From positions 2,170,001 through 2,234,000 of the forward strand of contig NZ_CP053985.1 in NCBI RefSeq assembly GCF_013267355.1: 64,000 nucleotides of DNA. The letters run 5' to 3'. How positions within the stretch are numbered: the first letter of the stretch is position 1; each line of letters starts with the position of its first letter. The translations under genes and the position numbers were made by a program. The notes beneath the pieces were generated by a model, which saw nothing but the letters and a program-made list of their open reading frames with translations, was not told the origin of the DNA and made no database searches. This DNA is from Achromobacter pestifer (GTDB taxonomy: Bacteria > Pseudomonadota > Gammaproteobacteria > Burkholderiales > Burkholderiaceae_B). Shown here in pieces: positions 10,198 to 18,792 of this stretch.

Positions 10198-10662
10198 ATG
10201 ACTGCCAAGCTCGACCGCTACGACCGCCTGCTACTTGCGGAGATACAGAAGGATTCACGTTGCCCACAGAGCGAGCTGGGTAACCGTACAAACCTATCCA
10301 CCGCTGCGGTGAATCGGAGGCTAAAGCAACTTGCTGCCGATGGCGTGATCGAGCGATATACGGCCTGCATCAACCCCAAGGCCCTGGGCTACGGGCTGAC
10401 CATCTTGGTCGAGGTCAAGGCTGAAAGCGAGCGCGCCGACCTGTTGGACGAAATGCGCCAAGGTTTCATGGCCTGCCGAGAGATCCAGCAGTGCTATTAC
10501 GTCACCGGAGATTGCGACTTCGTGCTGGTTTTTCTTGTGCAAGATATGGATCAGTACGTGGAATTGACGCGCCAGCTTTTCCACGGCAACAACAACGTCC
10601 GGGCATTCAAAACTTTGGTGGTCATGGACCGTATCAAGGTGGGAATGAACGTACCGCTGTAG
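10198..10662 (+). CDS. Lrp/AsnC family transcriptional regulator
   Basis: 154 residues. An N-terminal winged-helix domain (LDRYDRLLLAEIQKDSR, SELGNRTNLSTAAVNRRLKQL) is followed by the RAM ligand-binding domain (VTGDCDFVLVFLVQDMDQY). I chose ATG 10198, which gives the family length; the open frame extends upstream to 10072 but that part is AT-rich intergenic sequence. It is divergent from the ammonia-lyase gene and probably controls the 5588-10073 cluster in response to an amino acid (inference from arrangement). The 125-bp spacer is AT-rich and would hold the divergent promoters. Confidence 0.88.
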   Translation: MTAKLDRYDRLLLAEIQKDSRCPQSELGNRTNLSTAAVNRRLKQLAADGVIERYTACINPKALGYGLTILVEVKAESERADLLDEMRQGFMACREIQQCYYVTGDCDFVLVFLVQDMDQYVELTRQLFHGNNNVRAFKTLVVMDRIKVGMNVPL

Positions 10663-10890
10663 TCGGTGGACGGCACATCCGATAGGACCGGTTACCACAA
10701 GCGGCGACCACGGTTTTGACCCAGAAGACCAGTCGTTGCCAATTCCATTTTCGCCGTGTCGGAGCATCCCTTCGCGTGCCGGCGAGCTGATCTTTAGAGT
10801 CGGGCTACTACTGGCAGGGGAACGGCGAACATGCGGCGAAACCGCCGAATGTGCCATCATGACGCGTTCGCAGCACTCCAATTATCAGTA

Positions 10891-11505
10891 ATGTACTCCG
10901 CGTTTATATTCGGATTTGCTACTTCGGTCGGCCTCATATTGGCCATCGGACCTCAGAACGCATTTGTACTGAGGCAAGGCCTTCAGAAACAGCATGTTGG
11001 GCTTGTCGTCGCCACGTGTGCTATCAGTGACGGGGCAATGATCCTTGCCGGTGTCGCGGGTGCTGGCCACCTCGTCCAACAGAGCCCCCTTATAATGCAG
11101 GGCCTGCGATTTGGCGGCGCCGCCTTCCTTGCGTGCTACGGAGTTCTGGCCGCCAGACGCGCCTGGTCAGCAAAGAGCACTCTAGCCACATCGAGCTTCG
11201 AAGAGCGGAGCTGGCGGCATGCATTGCTTACCGCCCTAGCCTTCACGTTTTTGAACCCACATGTGTACCTCGACACCATCGTGCTGATGGGAACAATTTC
11301 AACGGGTTATGCGGGGATGGGAAAATGGATATTCGCTTTAGGGGCCAGCGTGGGCAGTGTCACTTGGTTTTCCTTGCTTGGCTTTGGGGCTCGCTTGTTA
11401 CAGCCCGTGTTCAGTCGACCAATATCTTGGAAAATTTTGGATTTGTTTATAGCAGCGCTTATGCTCTCACTAAGCGCACTTCTATTACTTTCCGCGATCT
11501 CTTAG
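10891..11505 (+). CDS. LysE/ArgO-type amino acid exporter
   Basis: 204 residues, six hydrophobic segments. Signature FATSVGLILAIGPQNAFVLRQGL at the N terminus and ALAFTFLNPHVYLDTIVLMG in the middle are typical of LysE/ArgO basic amino acid exporters. ATG 10891 was chosen because the signature starts there; the 20 codons upstream in frame are not membrane-like. It follows the Lrp gene by 228 bp in the same direction. Export of lysine, arginine or an analogue such as diaminopropionate is plausible but inferred. Confidence 0.88.
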   Translation: MYSAFIFGFATSVGLILAIGPQNAFVLRQGLQKQHVGLVVATCAISDGAMILAGVAGAGHLVQQSPLIMQGLRFGGAAFLACYGVLAARRAWSAKSTLATSSFEERSWRHALLTALAFTFLNPHVYLDTIVLMGTISTGYAGMGKWIFALGASVGSVTWFSLLGFGARLLQPVFSRPISWKILDLFIAALMLSLSALLLLSAIS

Positions 11506-11603
11506 GTGTAGGTCGAATGCGCTTCGGCCAAGGGCGCTCAGATTGACGAGCCAGTTCGGCCGCTGCGCTCCACCTGGGCTACCGTGAGGAAGCAGAGGGA
11601 GTC

Positions 11604-11855
11604 ATGGCCGAGGATTCCCAGCGCGGTGGTGCATTCACCCTCGTCAACCTGCGCCCCGAGGTCATCATCCGCGGTGGTGACGACGCAGCGCTGGCTGCCG
11701 AACTACATGATCGCGCGCACCATTTCTGCTTCATCGCCAATTCGGTGAATTTTCCGATTCGATGCGAACTTCGCATCGCATACGCGCAACAGATTCCGTC
11801 TCCGACAACGCGCCCCACAGAGGCTTGGTCCGCTAGCGGCCAGAAGCGGCCGTAG
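11604..11855 (+). pseudogene. OsmC-family peroxiredoxin, C-terminal remnant
   Basis: An 83-codon frame in which residues 10-55 (FTLVNLRPEVIIRGGDD, then ELHDRAHHFCFIANSVNFPI) match the C-terminal end of OsmC/OhrA-type hydroperoxide reductases, including the conserved cysteine region. The first two thirds of the protein are absent, and the last about 20 residues run into a copy of the CGGCCAGAAGCGG motif (11837-11849). It is a fragment left at a recombination scar. Confidence 0.65.
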
Positions 11856-12475
11856 AAACCTTGAGAACGCTAGCCTAAAACCTCTGCCGTCTAGGACTGC
11901 GCCACCTTGACCACGAGGAAAACGAGGTCCATCTGGCGATCGATCTGGTCCCGATTGATCTGCAGGAGTCCCGGAACGGCTAAGTGGCGATGGCCATCCT
12001 CCAGAGTCAGCTGGTCACGGGCCAGACGGTCGCACAACAGGTGCGGGCGGCCGGCCTCGTGCAACGCGGCGGCAAACGTAGTGCCGATGGCGATAGCAAT
12101 ATCTACTGCGGTACTCATGGAGGGATTGCTTTCGAGTCGAGTCCGGTGACCGTTGAAACTTCACTCCTTCAAAATCTGGAGCTCCGCTAAATTTGGTTGG
12201 AAGCCTTGGTCCATTCCATTACTAGGCTCTATTCGTTTCAGGCTTGTTGGTTTTGAGTTTGTTAGCTCACTAGTCAGCCGAGTCAAATTCAGTCAAACTG
12301 TGTTGGATAACATCGTCCGTGGTCCATATTCATGGACGAACACTCCCCGCCTCTTGGCAGACTTGTCTCTGCCGTTTTGACACCGACGTTCCGGTGGCCG
12401 TACCCGCGCTAAACACCACATCGTTAGTCTAATGTGCGTGGCATTAATTTCATGCTTTTCTTATTGGAACAAGTA
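11856..12475. other. Gene-free stretch upstream of the barrel/DUF1254 operon
   Basis: No gene I can support. A minus-strand frame at 11891-12118 has no recognisable features. The last 300 bases become AT-rich and probably contain the promoter of the four-gene operon that starts at 12476. I could not pick a single convincing promoter. Confidence 0.4.
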
Positions 12476-13447
12476 ATGTTTTTGCGCCTGAAGAGTTTGC
12501 GAAAGAGCAGTGCATTTGTATTGGCCGTGGCGCTAATCTCCCCGCCACTTGCCAGCGCCACAGAAGGTGCATTGGGCCGTCAGATCACAGGCACGACTGT
12601 TCAACCCAACATCGGCATAGTCTCGCCCACGCCAATAACGGCCGTCAATTTGAGTCAGATATATCTAGACGGCAAGATCCGCGGAAGCCGCGAGGTTCCT
12701 GTTGGTGGCAATACAACCCTGGGCTTGGACGGCCAAGTGGCCTTCACATTGGCCACATTGATGAAGGTTTGGGATACGGGCGCCGGACGCTGGAATTTCG
12801 CGTCCAGCATCACGCTGCCCTATATCTGGACTAAGGTCGACGCCACCTTAACAGGGTCTCGTGGACGTAGCGGCAGCAACAGCGACACCGCCTCCAATCT
12901 GTTCGATATCTATATGACCCCGGTCATTGCTGGCTATCACTTCTCCCAGACCCAGCATATGGCGTTGAGCTTAAACATCTGGGCTCCCACGGGCAAATAC
13001 GACCAAAACTCGCTGGCCAATCCCAGTCTGAACAATTGGACGTTTGTTCCACAAGCCGCATACACCGGAATTTTTCCAGAATCTGAGTTCCAGATTGATG
13101 CGGTAGCTAGCCTCCAGGTCTACACGCGCAACACCGCTACGGACTATCGCAATGCGCCAATCTTTGGCCTTGATGTCATGGGCCGGAAAATGTTCAAGAA
13201 TGGCGTCGCAGCAGGCCTTGTCGTCGGCACTCAACAGCAGCTGGGCTCCGACAAGGGCCCCACCGCCGACCGTCTAAACGGCTTCAAGGGTAACGATTGG
13301 GCGGTTGGACCCATCGTGACTTATGACCGCAAGCTGGCAGACAGCCGCTCGTTATCCCTGGGACTGCGTTGGGTTCCTACTCTCAGCAGCCAGCGCCGGC
13401 TCGATAGCAGCTCCACTTTGATGGCAAGCGCCACACTGATCTTCTGA
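12476..13447 (+). CDS. Outer-membrane protein, MetA-pathway/phenol-degradation type
   Basis: 323 residues from ATG 12476. A signal peptide (FVLAVALISPPLASA) is followed by a beta-rich sequence with alternating hydrophobic residues and a terminal aromatic (ATLIF), as in outer-membrane barrels. Segments such as WNFASSITLPYIWTKVDA and QHMALSLNIWAPTGKYD resemble the 'MetA-pathway of phenol degradation' (SphA-like) putative outer-membrane family. A GTG at 12434 would extend it by 14 residues, but the signal peptide favours 12476. It is first in a tight operon: the next gene starts 4 bp after its stop. Possible role: uptake of a hydrophobic substrate (inference). Confidence 0.78.
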   Translation: MFLRLKSLRKSSAFVLAVALISPPLASATEGALGRQITGTTVQPNIGIVSPTPITAVNLSQIYLDGKIRGSREVPVGGNTTLGLDGQVAFTLATLMKVWDTGAGRWNFASSITLPYIWTKVDATLTGSRGRSGSNSDTASNLFDIYMTPVIAGYHFSQTQHMALSLNIWAPTGKYDQNSLANPSLNNWTFVPQAAYTGIFPESEFQIDAVASLQVYTRNTATDYRNAPIFGLDVMGRKMFKNGVAAGLVVGTQQQLGSDKGPTADRLNGFKGNDWAVGPIVTYDRKLADSRSLSLGLRWVPTLSSQRRLDSSSTLMASATLIF

Positions 13448-13451
13448 GGGT

Positions 13452-14237
13452 ATGACAATGATTAAGAGACTCACGGCCGTGGCGGTGCTTTGCACGGCCG
13501 GTCAAGGCGTGTACGCACAATCAGCAGACGATGCCAACAAGAGCAACAATCCGCTCAACTTGGCGCCATCCCTCAACTTTCAGAATTACTACACGCCCAA
13601 GCTCTTCGGTACAAACGCGCATACCAATGACTTTCTCGTCCGACCCACGATTCCGATTGCCCCCGGCGATTTGATAGGCGTGCCGCAGATCCTGCGCTTC
13701 ACGGCTCCAATCAGCACCCGCCCCGAGGCCGACGGGGGCTACAAGACTGGTCTTGGCGACGTCAGTGTTTTTGACATTCTGCTGCTGCAGCAGGGTACGG
13801 TCGACATTGGCGTCGGACCGTTGCTAACCGTACCCACCGCAACCAGTCGTGAGCTGGGTGCTGGAAAATGGTCCGGCGGACTTGCCGCGGTGGCCGTACA
13901 TTCCAGCAAGGAAGGCCTGCTCGGTGGGTTGGTGCAGTGGCAGCATTCCTTTGCAGGGCAAAGCCAACGCGACACGGTGCATACCGCCACTTTGCAGCCA
14001 TTCATCATCCGAAATATGCCGCAAGGCTGGTATCTGCGTTCGACCGGCACCTGGACCTTTGACCTGCAGAAGAACAACTACTACATCCCGGTGGGGCTTG
14101 GCGCAGGCAAAGCCTGGCGCTCAGGCACAAATATTTTCAATGCGTTCGTCGAGCCTCAGTGGACGGTGGCGCACAAAGGGGAAGGGCTACCTCAATTCAC
14201 GATTTTCGCTGGAGTAAATATCACCTTCGGAAAATGA
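13452..14237 (+). CDS. Predicted outer-membrane barrel protein, unknown family
   Basis: 261 residues with a signal peptide ending GVYAQ (about residue 23). The body is rich in alternating aromatic/hydrophobic residues (ILRFTAPISTRPE, DIGVGPLLTVPTAT, GGLVQWQHSF, LRSTGTWTFDL) and ends FTIFAGVNITFGK, typical of an outer-membrane beta barrel. GAGGG sits just before the start. It lies between the SphA-like gene and DUF1254 paralogue 3. I do not recognise the precise family; a channel or assembly partner for the DUF1254 proteins is a guess from position. Confidence 0.72.
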   Translation: MTMIKRLTAVAVLCTAGQGVYAQSADDANKSNNPLNLAPSLNFQNYYTPKLFGTNAHTNDFLVRPTIPIAPGDLIGVPQILRFTAPISTRPEADGGYKTGLGDVSVFDILLLQQGTVDIGVGPLLTVPTATSRELGAGKWSGGLAAVAVHSSKEGLLGGLVQWQHSFAGQSQRDTVHTATLQPFIIRNMPQGWYLRSTGTWTFDLQKNNYYIPVGLGAGKAWRSGTNIFNAFVEPQWTVAHKGEGLPQFTIFAGVNITFGK

Positions 14238-14326
14238 GGCGAGATATCTCTCGTTGCCCAGGCGGCCAATGTCCTGGGCGCTGTAGCGGTTTAGTGTCCC
14301 CACCTTTTCGCGTAATCGGAGTCGTC

Positions 14327-15850
14327 ATGTCTGCTATTCAAAAGTTCAAGCCCGGCCTGGTCGGCATCGCCGTGCTTACCTTGAGCGCCTGCGCCAGCAA
14401 CGCCCCTCAGTCAACTTACAAGATGACCACCCCGATACCGGAGCAGATCACCACACCTCAAAAAGTTCAAACGCGTATCGGGCAACTGGAGTTTTTCGAC
14501 GGCGTTCCGACTCCGCAGACGGCAGCCAAGGTCTTCGACAATCTGGATTTCCTTCGCGGAGTGGAGGCCTTTCTCAACGGCATCCCCGGTGCGTCGCTCG
14601 TGGCCATCCGCAGCGGCTTGCGGGAAGCCGGAGCCGTGGGCAACACCATTGGCGTGTTTGAGACCCTGATGGATTCAAAGTCGCTCTTCCTGACAGCCAA
14701 TACCGAGACCGTGTACTTCTGGAACTGGATGGATCTGAAGGATGGCCCCGTCGTCGTCGAGACGCCTCCAAACATCTTGGGCGTGGTTGACGACTTCTGG
14801 TTCCGCTACGTGGTGGATCTGGGTAATGCTGGGCCTGACAAGGGCAAGGGCGGAAAATACCTCTTCGTACCTCCTGGCTACCAAGGGGAATTGCCCACGC
14901 AGGGCTACTACATCGTGAAGTCACCTACTTACGGCAACCTGCTTTTCGGTCGGGCATTCATGAAGAATGGCGACCCAGCGCCCGGTGTGCAAAGCCTGAA
15001 AGCGGGACTCAAAGTCTATCCGTATGCCAGCGCTGGCGCGCCGGAACCCACGAAATTTGTGAATCTGTCTGGGCGCGTGATGAACACCATTCATGCCAAT
15101 GACTACCGGTTCTATGAAGAAGTGAACCAGATCATCCAGGAAGAGCCCGCGGGCGTTTATGGGCCGGACATGACGGGACTGTTCACGGCGATCGGCATGG
15201 AAAAGGGAAAGCCGTTCGCGCCCGACGAGCGAATGAAGCGCATCCTGACTGAGGCGGTGGCGGTCGGTAATGCAACCGCTCGTGCGATTGACTTTACCAA
15301 TCGAGATCCGGCGACTCGCATCTATCCCGACCGTCACTGGAACACACCCTTCGTAGGCGGCAGCTACGAATGGTTGAACAACGGTGCCCGCAACTTCGAC
15401 GCGCGTACCATGTTCTTCTATGCTGCGACCGTCGACACGCCGGCAATGGCTGTGGCCATGCCCGGCATCGGCTCGCAATATGCCGCGGCCAATTTCGACG
15501 CGGCTGGGAAGCCTTTTGACGGCGGAAAGAACTATGTGCTGCGAGTGCCGGCTAGCGTCCCGGCAAAGGACTTCTGGTCAGTGGTGCTTTACGACACGCA
15601 AACACGTTCGATGCTGCAGACCGATCAACCGTTCCCCAGCCTTTCTAGCGAAAAGAACCTGGCTACGAACCCAGACGGCTCTGTCGATATTTACTTCGGC
15701 CCCAAGGCGCCCGCCGGGAAGGAGAGCAACTGGATTCAGACCATTCCGGGCAAAAGCTGGCTGACGATTTTCCGCCTTTACGGCCCGTTGCAACCCTGGT
15801 TCGATAAGTCCTGGAAGTTGAACGACATCCAGCAATCTCAAGGCCGTTAA
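14327..15850 (+). CDS. DUF1254/DUF1214 lipoprotein, paralogue 3
   Basis: 507 residues from ATG 14327, chosen because it gives a lipoprotein signal with lipobox LSAC (Cys about 21); the longer open frame from 14159 overlaps the upstream gene. Mature start YKMTTPIPEQ. DUF1254 blocks are FDNLDFLRGVEAFLNGIPG, ETLMDSKSLFLTANTETVYF and ILGVVDDFWFRYVVDLG; DUF1214 blocks are KDFWSVVLYDTQTRSMLQTD, PDGSVDIYFGPKAP and FRLYGPLQPWFDKSWK. It is the close paralogue of 3388-4920. It follows the barrel gene by 89 bp and precedes paralogue 4 by 62 bp, so all four genes look co-transcribed. Confidence 0.9.
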   Translation: MSAIQKFKPGLVGIAVLTLSACASNAPQSTYKMTTPIPEQITTPQKVQTRIGQLEFFDGVPTPQTAAKVFDNLDFLRGVEAFLNGIPGASLVAIRSGLREAGAVGNTIGVFETLMDSKSLFLTANTETVYFWNWMDLKDGPVVVETPPNILGVVDDFWFRYVVDLGNAGPDKGKGGKYLFVPPGYQGELPTQGYYIVKSPTYGNLLFGRAFMKNGDPAPGVQSLKAGLKVYPYASAGAPEPTKFVNLSGRVMNTIHANDYRFYEEVNQIIQEEPAGVYGPDMTGLFTAIGMEKGKPFAPDERMKRILTEAVAVGNATARAIDFTNRDPATRIYPDRHWNTPFVGGSYEWLNNGARNFDARTMFFYAATVDTPAMAVAMPGIGSQYAAANFDAAGKPFDGGKNYVLRVPASVPAKDFWSVVLYDTQTRSMLQTDQPFPSLSSEKNLATNPDGSVDIYFGPKAPAGKESNWIQTIPGKSWLTIFRLYGPLQPWFDKSWKLNDIQQSQGR

Positions 15851-15912
15851 AACTGAGGGGAGGGCCTCGTGCAGATCACGGGGCCTATACCGATTCCAAA
15901 CAGGATAAAACC

Positions 15913-17370
15913 ATGTACCGTCCCACGCTCTCCGCTCTAGGCTTGGCTTTGGCTCTGGCTACGACTGCACACGCCCAGCAAACAGGCTCAGTATCACCCT
16001 ATACCTTTGAGCGAGGTTATCCCACGGCCAAGACGTCGGAACGTGCGCGCGACGATGCGGATCTGCAACGGGCCCTAGTGGCCTACAGGTTCTGGTACCC
16101 CACGGTATCGGTCGAGGGCATCTTCGATGGCAATCGTGCTCTCGGCATTGAAGATGGCAAGAAATGGGGAATCGCCTCCACGGGCCCGCGCCAAGTGGGC
16201 TTTACGCTGAATTCTGACACGCCGTACGGATCCGCAGTACTGGACCTGACCGACGGACCCGTGGTGATCGATTTGCCGCCCGGCCCGTTCATTGGGCTGG
16301 TGAACGATCACAATCAGGGCTGGGTACAGGACCTCGGCTTGCCGGGACCTGACGCAGGTAAAGGCGGCAAGCACCTGGTGCTGCCTCCTGGCTACGACGG
16401 CAAGGTCCCTGATGGCTACCACGTGGGCCATTCCCATTCGCTGAAGAATCTATTGGCCGTACGTGCTATGCCGGTGGGCGGAGACGTAGACAAAGCGTTG
16501 GATGCCCTGCGTACGATAAAGATCTACCGTTGGTCGGAAAACGGCTCGCAATCCGCCCCACTGCAAGTGGTGGACACTACCAAGAACGCGATGGATAGTT
16601 CCTCCCTACGCTGGGAAGACAACTTCCAGTTCTGGGAGGAACTCGACAAGATCATTCAACAGGAGGCGTTGGTGCCCACCTTCCTGCCGATGTACGGTCT
16701 ATTGTCTGAACTTGGCATCGAGAAGGGGAAGGCTTTCAAGCCGGATGAGCGCATGAAAGCGCTTTTGACCCGAGCAGCCAAAGATGGCCGTGATCAGATG
16801 CTTGTGGCGGCTTTCGACAGCAAGCGTCCCGACCGGAAAAACTGGCCCGATCGCCAGTGGGAATGGGTGGGCCTTGTGCCTGGTAGCGCGCAATTCGAGA
16901 CCCCCGCCGGTATCGACCTTGATGCGCGCGATCGCTGGTTCGCTCAAGCCATCGTAACGTCACCGGCCATGTTCCGCCGCGATCCCGGCGCGGGCTCTCT
17001 TTACTGGCTCGGAGCCCGCGACGCCGGCGGGGTCTACCTCGATGGCGGCAAGAACTACACGCTGACTATCCCGCAACCAGTCCCCGGAAAGCTGTTCTGG
17101 TCAGTGACGCTCTATGACTCCGCTACCCGCTCACAGGTAAAGACTGATCAGGACAAGGCAGCGTTGCGTTCGCTTTTCGAGCTGAAGGACATCGACAAAA
17201 CCAAGCCCCTAATTTTGTATTTCGGGCCGAATGCGCCGAAAGGAAACGAAGGCAAGTGGATCAAGACAGCACCCGGCAAGGGCTGGTTTGCCTACATCCG
17301 AATTTACGGTCCGGAGGCGGCGGCATTCGATAAAAGCTGGAAGCCAGGCGATTTCGAGTCGGTCCGCTAG
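15913..17370 (+). CDS. DUF1254/DUF1214 exported protein, paralogue 4
   Basis: 485 residues with a cleavable signal peptide (LGLALALATTAHAQ). DUF1254 core: QRALVAYRFWYPTVSVEGIF, TLNSDTPYGSAVLDLTDGPVV, PGPFIGLVNDHNQGWVQDLG and GKGGKHLVLPPGYDG. DUF1214 end: KLFWSVTLYDSATRSQVKTDQ, LILYFGPNAPKG and FAYIRIYGPEAAAFDKSWK. It is last in the 12476-17370 operon, and a strong terminator follows at 17561. Having both a lipidated and a soluble DUF1254 protein in one operon with two barrel proteins suggests an envelope-located pathway, but the reaction is unknown. Confidence 0.9.
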   Translation: MYRPTLSALGLALALATTAHAQQTGSVSPYTFERGYPTAKTSERARDDADLQRALVAYRFWYPTVSVEGIFDGNRALGIEDGKKWGIASTGPRQVGFTLNSDTPYGSAVLDLTDGPVVIDLPPGPFIGLVNDHNQGWVQDLGLPGPDAGKGGKHLVLPPGYDGKVPDGYHVGHSHSLKNLLAVRAMPVGGDVDKALDALRTIKIYRWSENGSQSAPLQVVDTTKNAMDSSSLRWEDNFQFWEELDKIIQQEALVPTFLPMYGLLSELGIEKGKAFKPDERMKALLTRAAKDGRDQMLVAAFDSKRPDRKNWPDRQWEWVGLVPGSAQFETPAGIDLDARDRWFAQAIVTSPAMFRRDPGAGSLYWLGARDAGGVYLDGGKNYTLTIPQPVPGKLFWSVTLYDSATRSQVKTDQDKAALRSLFELKDIDKTKPLILYFGPNAPKGNEGKWIKTAPGKGWFAYIRIYGPEAAAFDKSWKPGDFESVR

Positions 17371-17560
17371 GGGTTCGGATAAAGCCTGAACCTCGCTGCA
17401 GGGGTCGTCCACGTCCGGCAAAAAATTGACCGCTAGATGGAATTGTCCGCCTGAGACCTTTAGCGAAGAATGGCCCCGGAGTGCTTGCTCCGAGGGTCGT
17501 CCTCCATTTCGTTACGAAGCCCAGCGGGATTCTCGTCAGAGCCTCGTCACCTACGCACGA

Positions 17561-17585
17561 GCCCGCCAACGGCGGGCTTTTTTTC
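17561..17585 (+). terminator. Rho-independent terminator after the DUF1254 operon
   Basis: Seven-base-pair GC stem GCCCGCC/GGCGGGC with loop AAC (17561-17577) followed directly by eight T residues. It is 190 bp after the stop of DUF1254 paralogue 4 and upstream of recombinase copy 2. Confidence 0.85.
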
Positions 17586-17795
17586 CGCCGTAGATCGCGA
17601 CGAAGATGGAATTTGCCAACGGCCACCGCATCGGCGATAAACACCCTCCTACCCAGTTCCTGCTTGCCAATCGGATCCAATTCAATGGTCGAATCGATGT
17701 CTTCACGAGAGGCTGGTCGGACGTTCATTTGGGAAAGCATAGCCGCCGCGTATCAGAATGGAAGAACGGTGAGTCTATCGTGTGAAAAATCCTAG

Positions 17796-18536
17796 GTCCG
17801 CTTTGGGTCGGATAGCGACCCTCCGTAGGGGCACACTGAATCTTCCTTTACGTGAAAGGAGATTGTCATGGAATCCGCGAATGTCACCGTTGGCCATCGT
17901 GTGCCATGGAACAAGGGCAAACTCACCGGGCAGAAGCCACCTCTAAAGCTAGGAGAAATTTGGGCAATCCGAACGAGACTGCAGATGACGTCGAACGTCC
18001 GGGAACTCGCAATGTTCAATCTCGCAATCGATAGCAAGCTTCGAGCGTGCGATCTCACGCGATTGCAGGTGCAGGAAATCCGTCACGGAAGCCACGTGGC
18101 CGCTAGATCCACCGTCATGCAACAAAAGACCCAGCGTCCGGTGCAATTCGAGATCACGGAGCAAACCCGTGAGAGCGTGGAAGCATGGATCGAGGCGCGA
18201 GGGCTAAAGGCGGCGGATTTTCTGTTTCCGAGCCGTTTGCATACGTCGCCGCATCTGTCGACGCGGCAGTACGCCCGGATTGTGCATCGCTGGGTCGCAT
18301 CGATTGGCCTCGACGATACCGCATATGGCACCCACACTATGCGCCGTACTAAAGCCTCGCTGATCTACCGCCGGACGAAGAATCTTCGGGCGGTGCAGCT
18401 GCTGCTCGGGCATACGAAGCTGGAAAGCACAGTTCGCTATCTCGGCATCGAGGTCGACGATGCGCTTGAGATGGCAGAGCAAACCGAGGTTTGATGCATC
18501 CCGGCCGGCGAGCAGTCGCTTGTCGGCCAGAAGCGG
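17796..18536 (+). repeat. Direct repeat unit, copy 2 (with recombinase gene)
   Basis: Second copy of the unit at 65-804, same orientation, 17.7 kb away. It starts GTCCGCTTTGGGTCG (17796-17810), includes the same leader and gene, and ends in an intact CGGCCAGAAGCGG (18524-18536) where copy 1 has a degenerate version. Differences are scattered substitutions, so the duplication is not recent. Confidence 0.85.
17868..18494 (+). CDS. Small tyrosine recombinase (catalytic domain only), copy 2
   Basis: 208 residues, the same length as copy 1 at 136-762 and differing at only scattered positions (for example the start MESANVTVGH and the end EMAEQTEV). All catalytic residues are kept: Arg59, Lys87, His156/Arg159, His182, Tyr191. 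An AAAGGAGA site precedes the ATG. Full conservation of the active site in both copies suggests selection for function or recent ancestry. It lies between the metabolic block and the CBASS locus, and could act on the palindromic motifs found near both copies (inference). Confidence 0.9.
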   Translation: MESANVTVGHRVPWNKGKLTGQKPPLKLGEIWAIRTRLQMTSNVRELAMFNLAIDSKLRACDLTRLQVQEIRHGSHVAARSTVMQQKTQRPVQFEITEQTRESVEAWIEARGLKAADFLFPSRLHTSPHLSTRQYARIVHRWVASIGLDDTAYGTHTMRRTKASLIYRRTKNLRAVQLLLGHTKLESTVRYLGIEVDDALEMAEQTEV

Positions 18537-18792
18537 TCCTTGAGAGTAACCGCGCAAGTGACTGCTTCAGGCTGAAAGCGAATGGTCGGTATCAGTCCGC
18601 TTGATGGCTGGTTTTGTCGCAAGCGATACCTCATAAAACAGCTCGCCGAACAGCGTCTGCTGCTCGGGCGGAGACATCAACCCACAGCAACCAATCGCCA
18701 TCGCCAGTTTCCGCAACGAGTTCTTTTGCTTTAGCTAACAGGCGCTATCCTTGCTATCCTCAATCCCAATACCAAAATAGAGGAGCGCACGC

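Noticed and set aside
11891..12118. 75-residue minus-strand open frame
   Set aside because: No family resemblance or ribosome site, and it lies in a degraded stretch; probably chance.
17261..17740. 159-residue minus-strand open frame after the DUF1254 operon
   Set aside because: Overlaps the DUF1254 3' end and runs through the terminator hairpin; no recognisable features.
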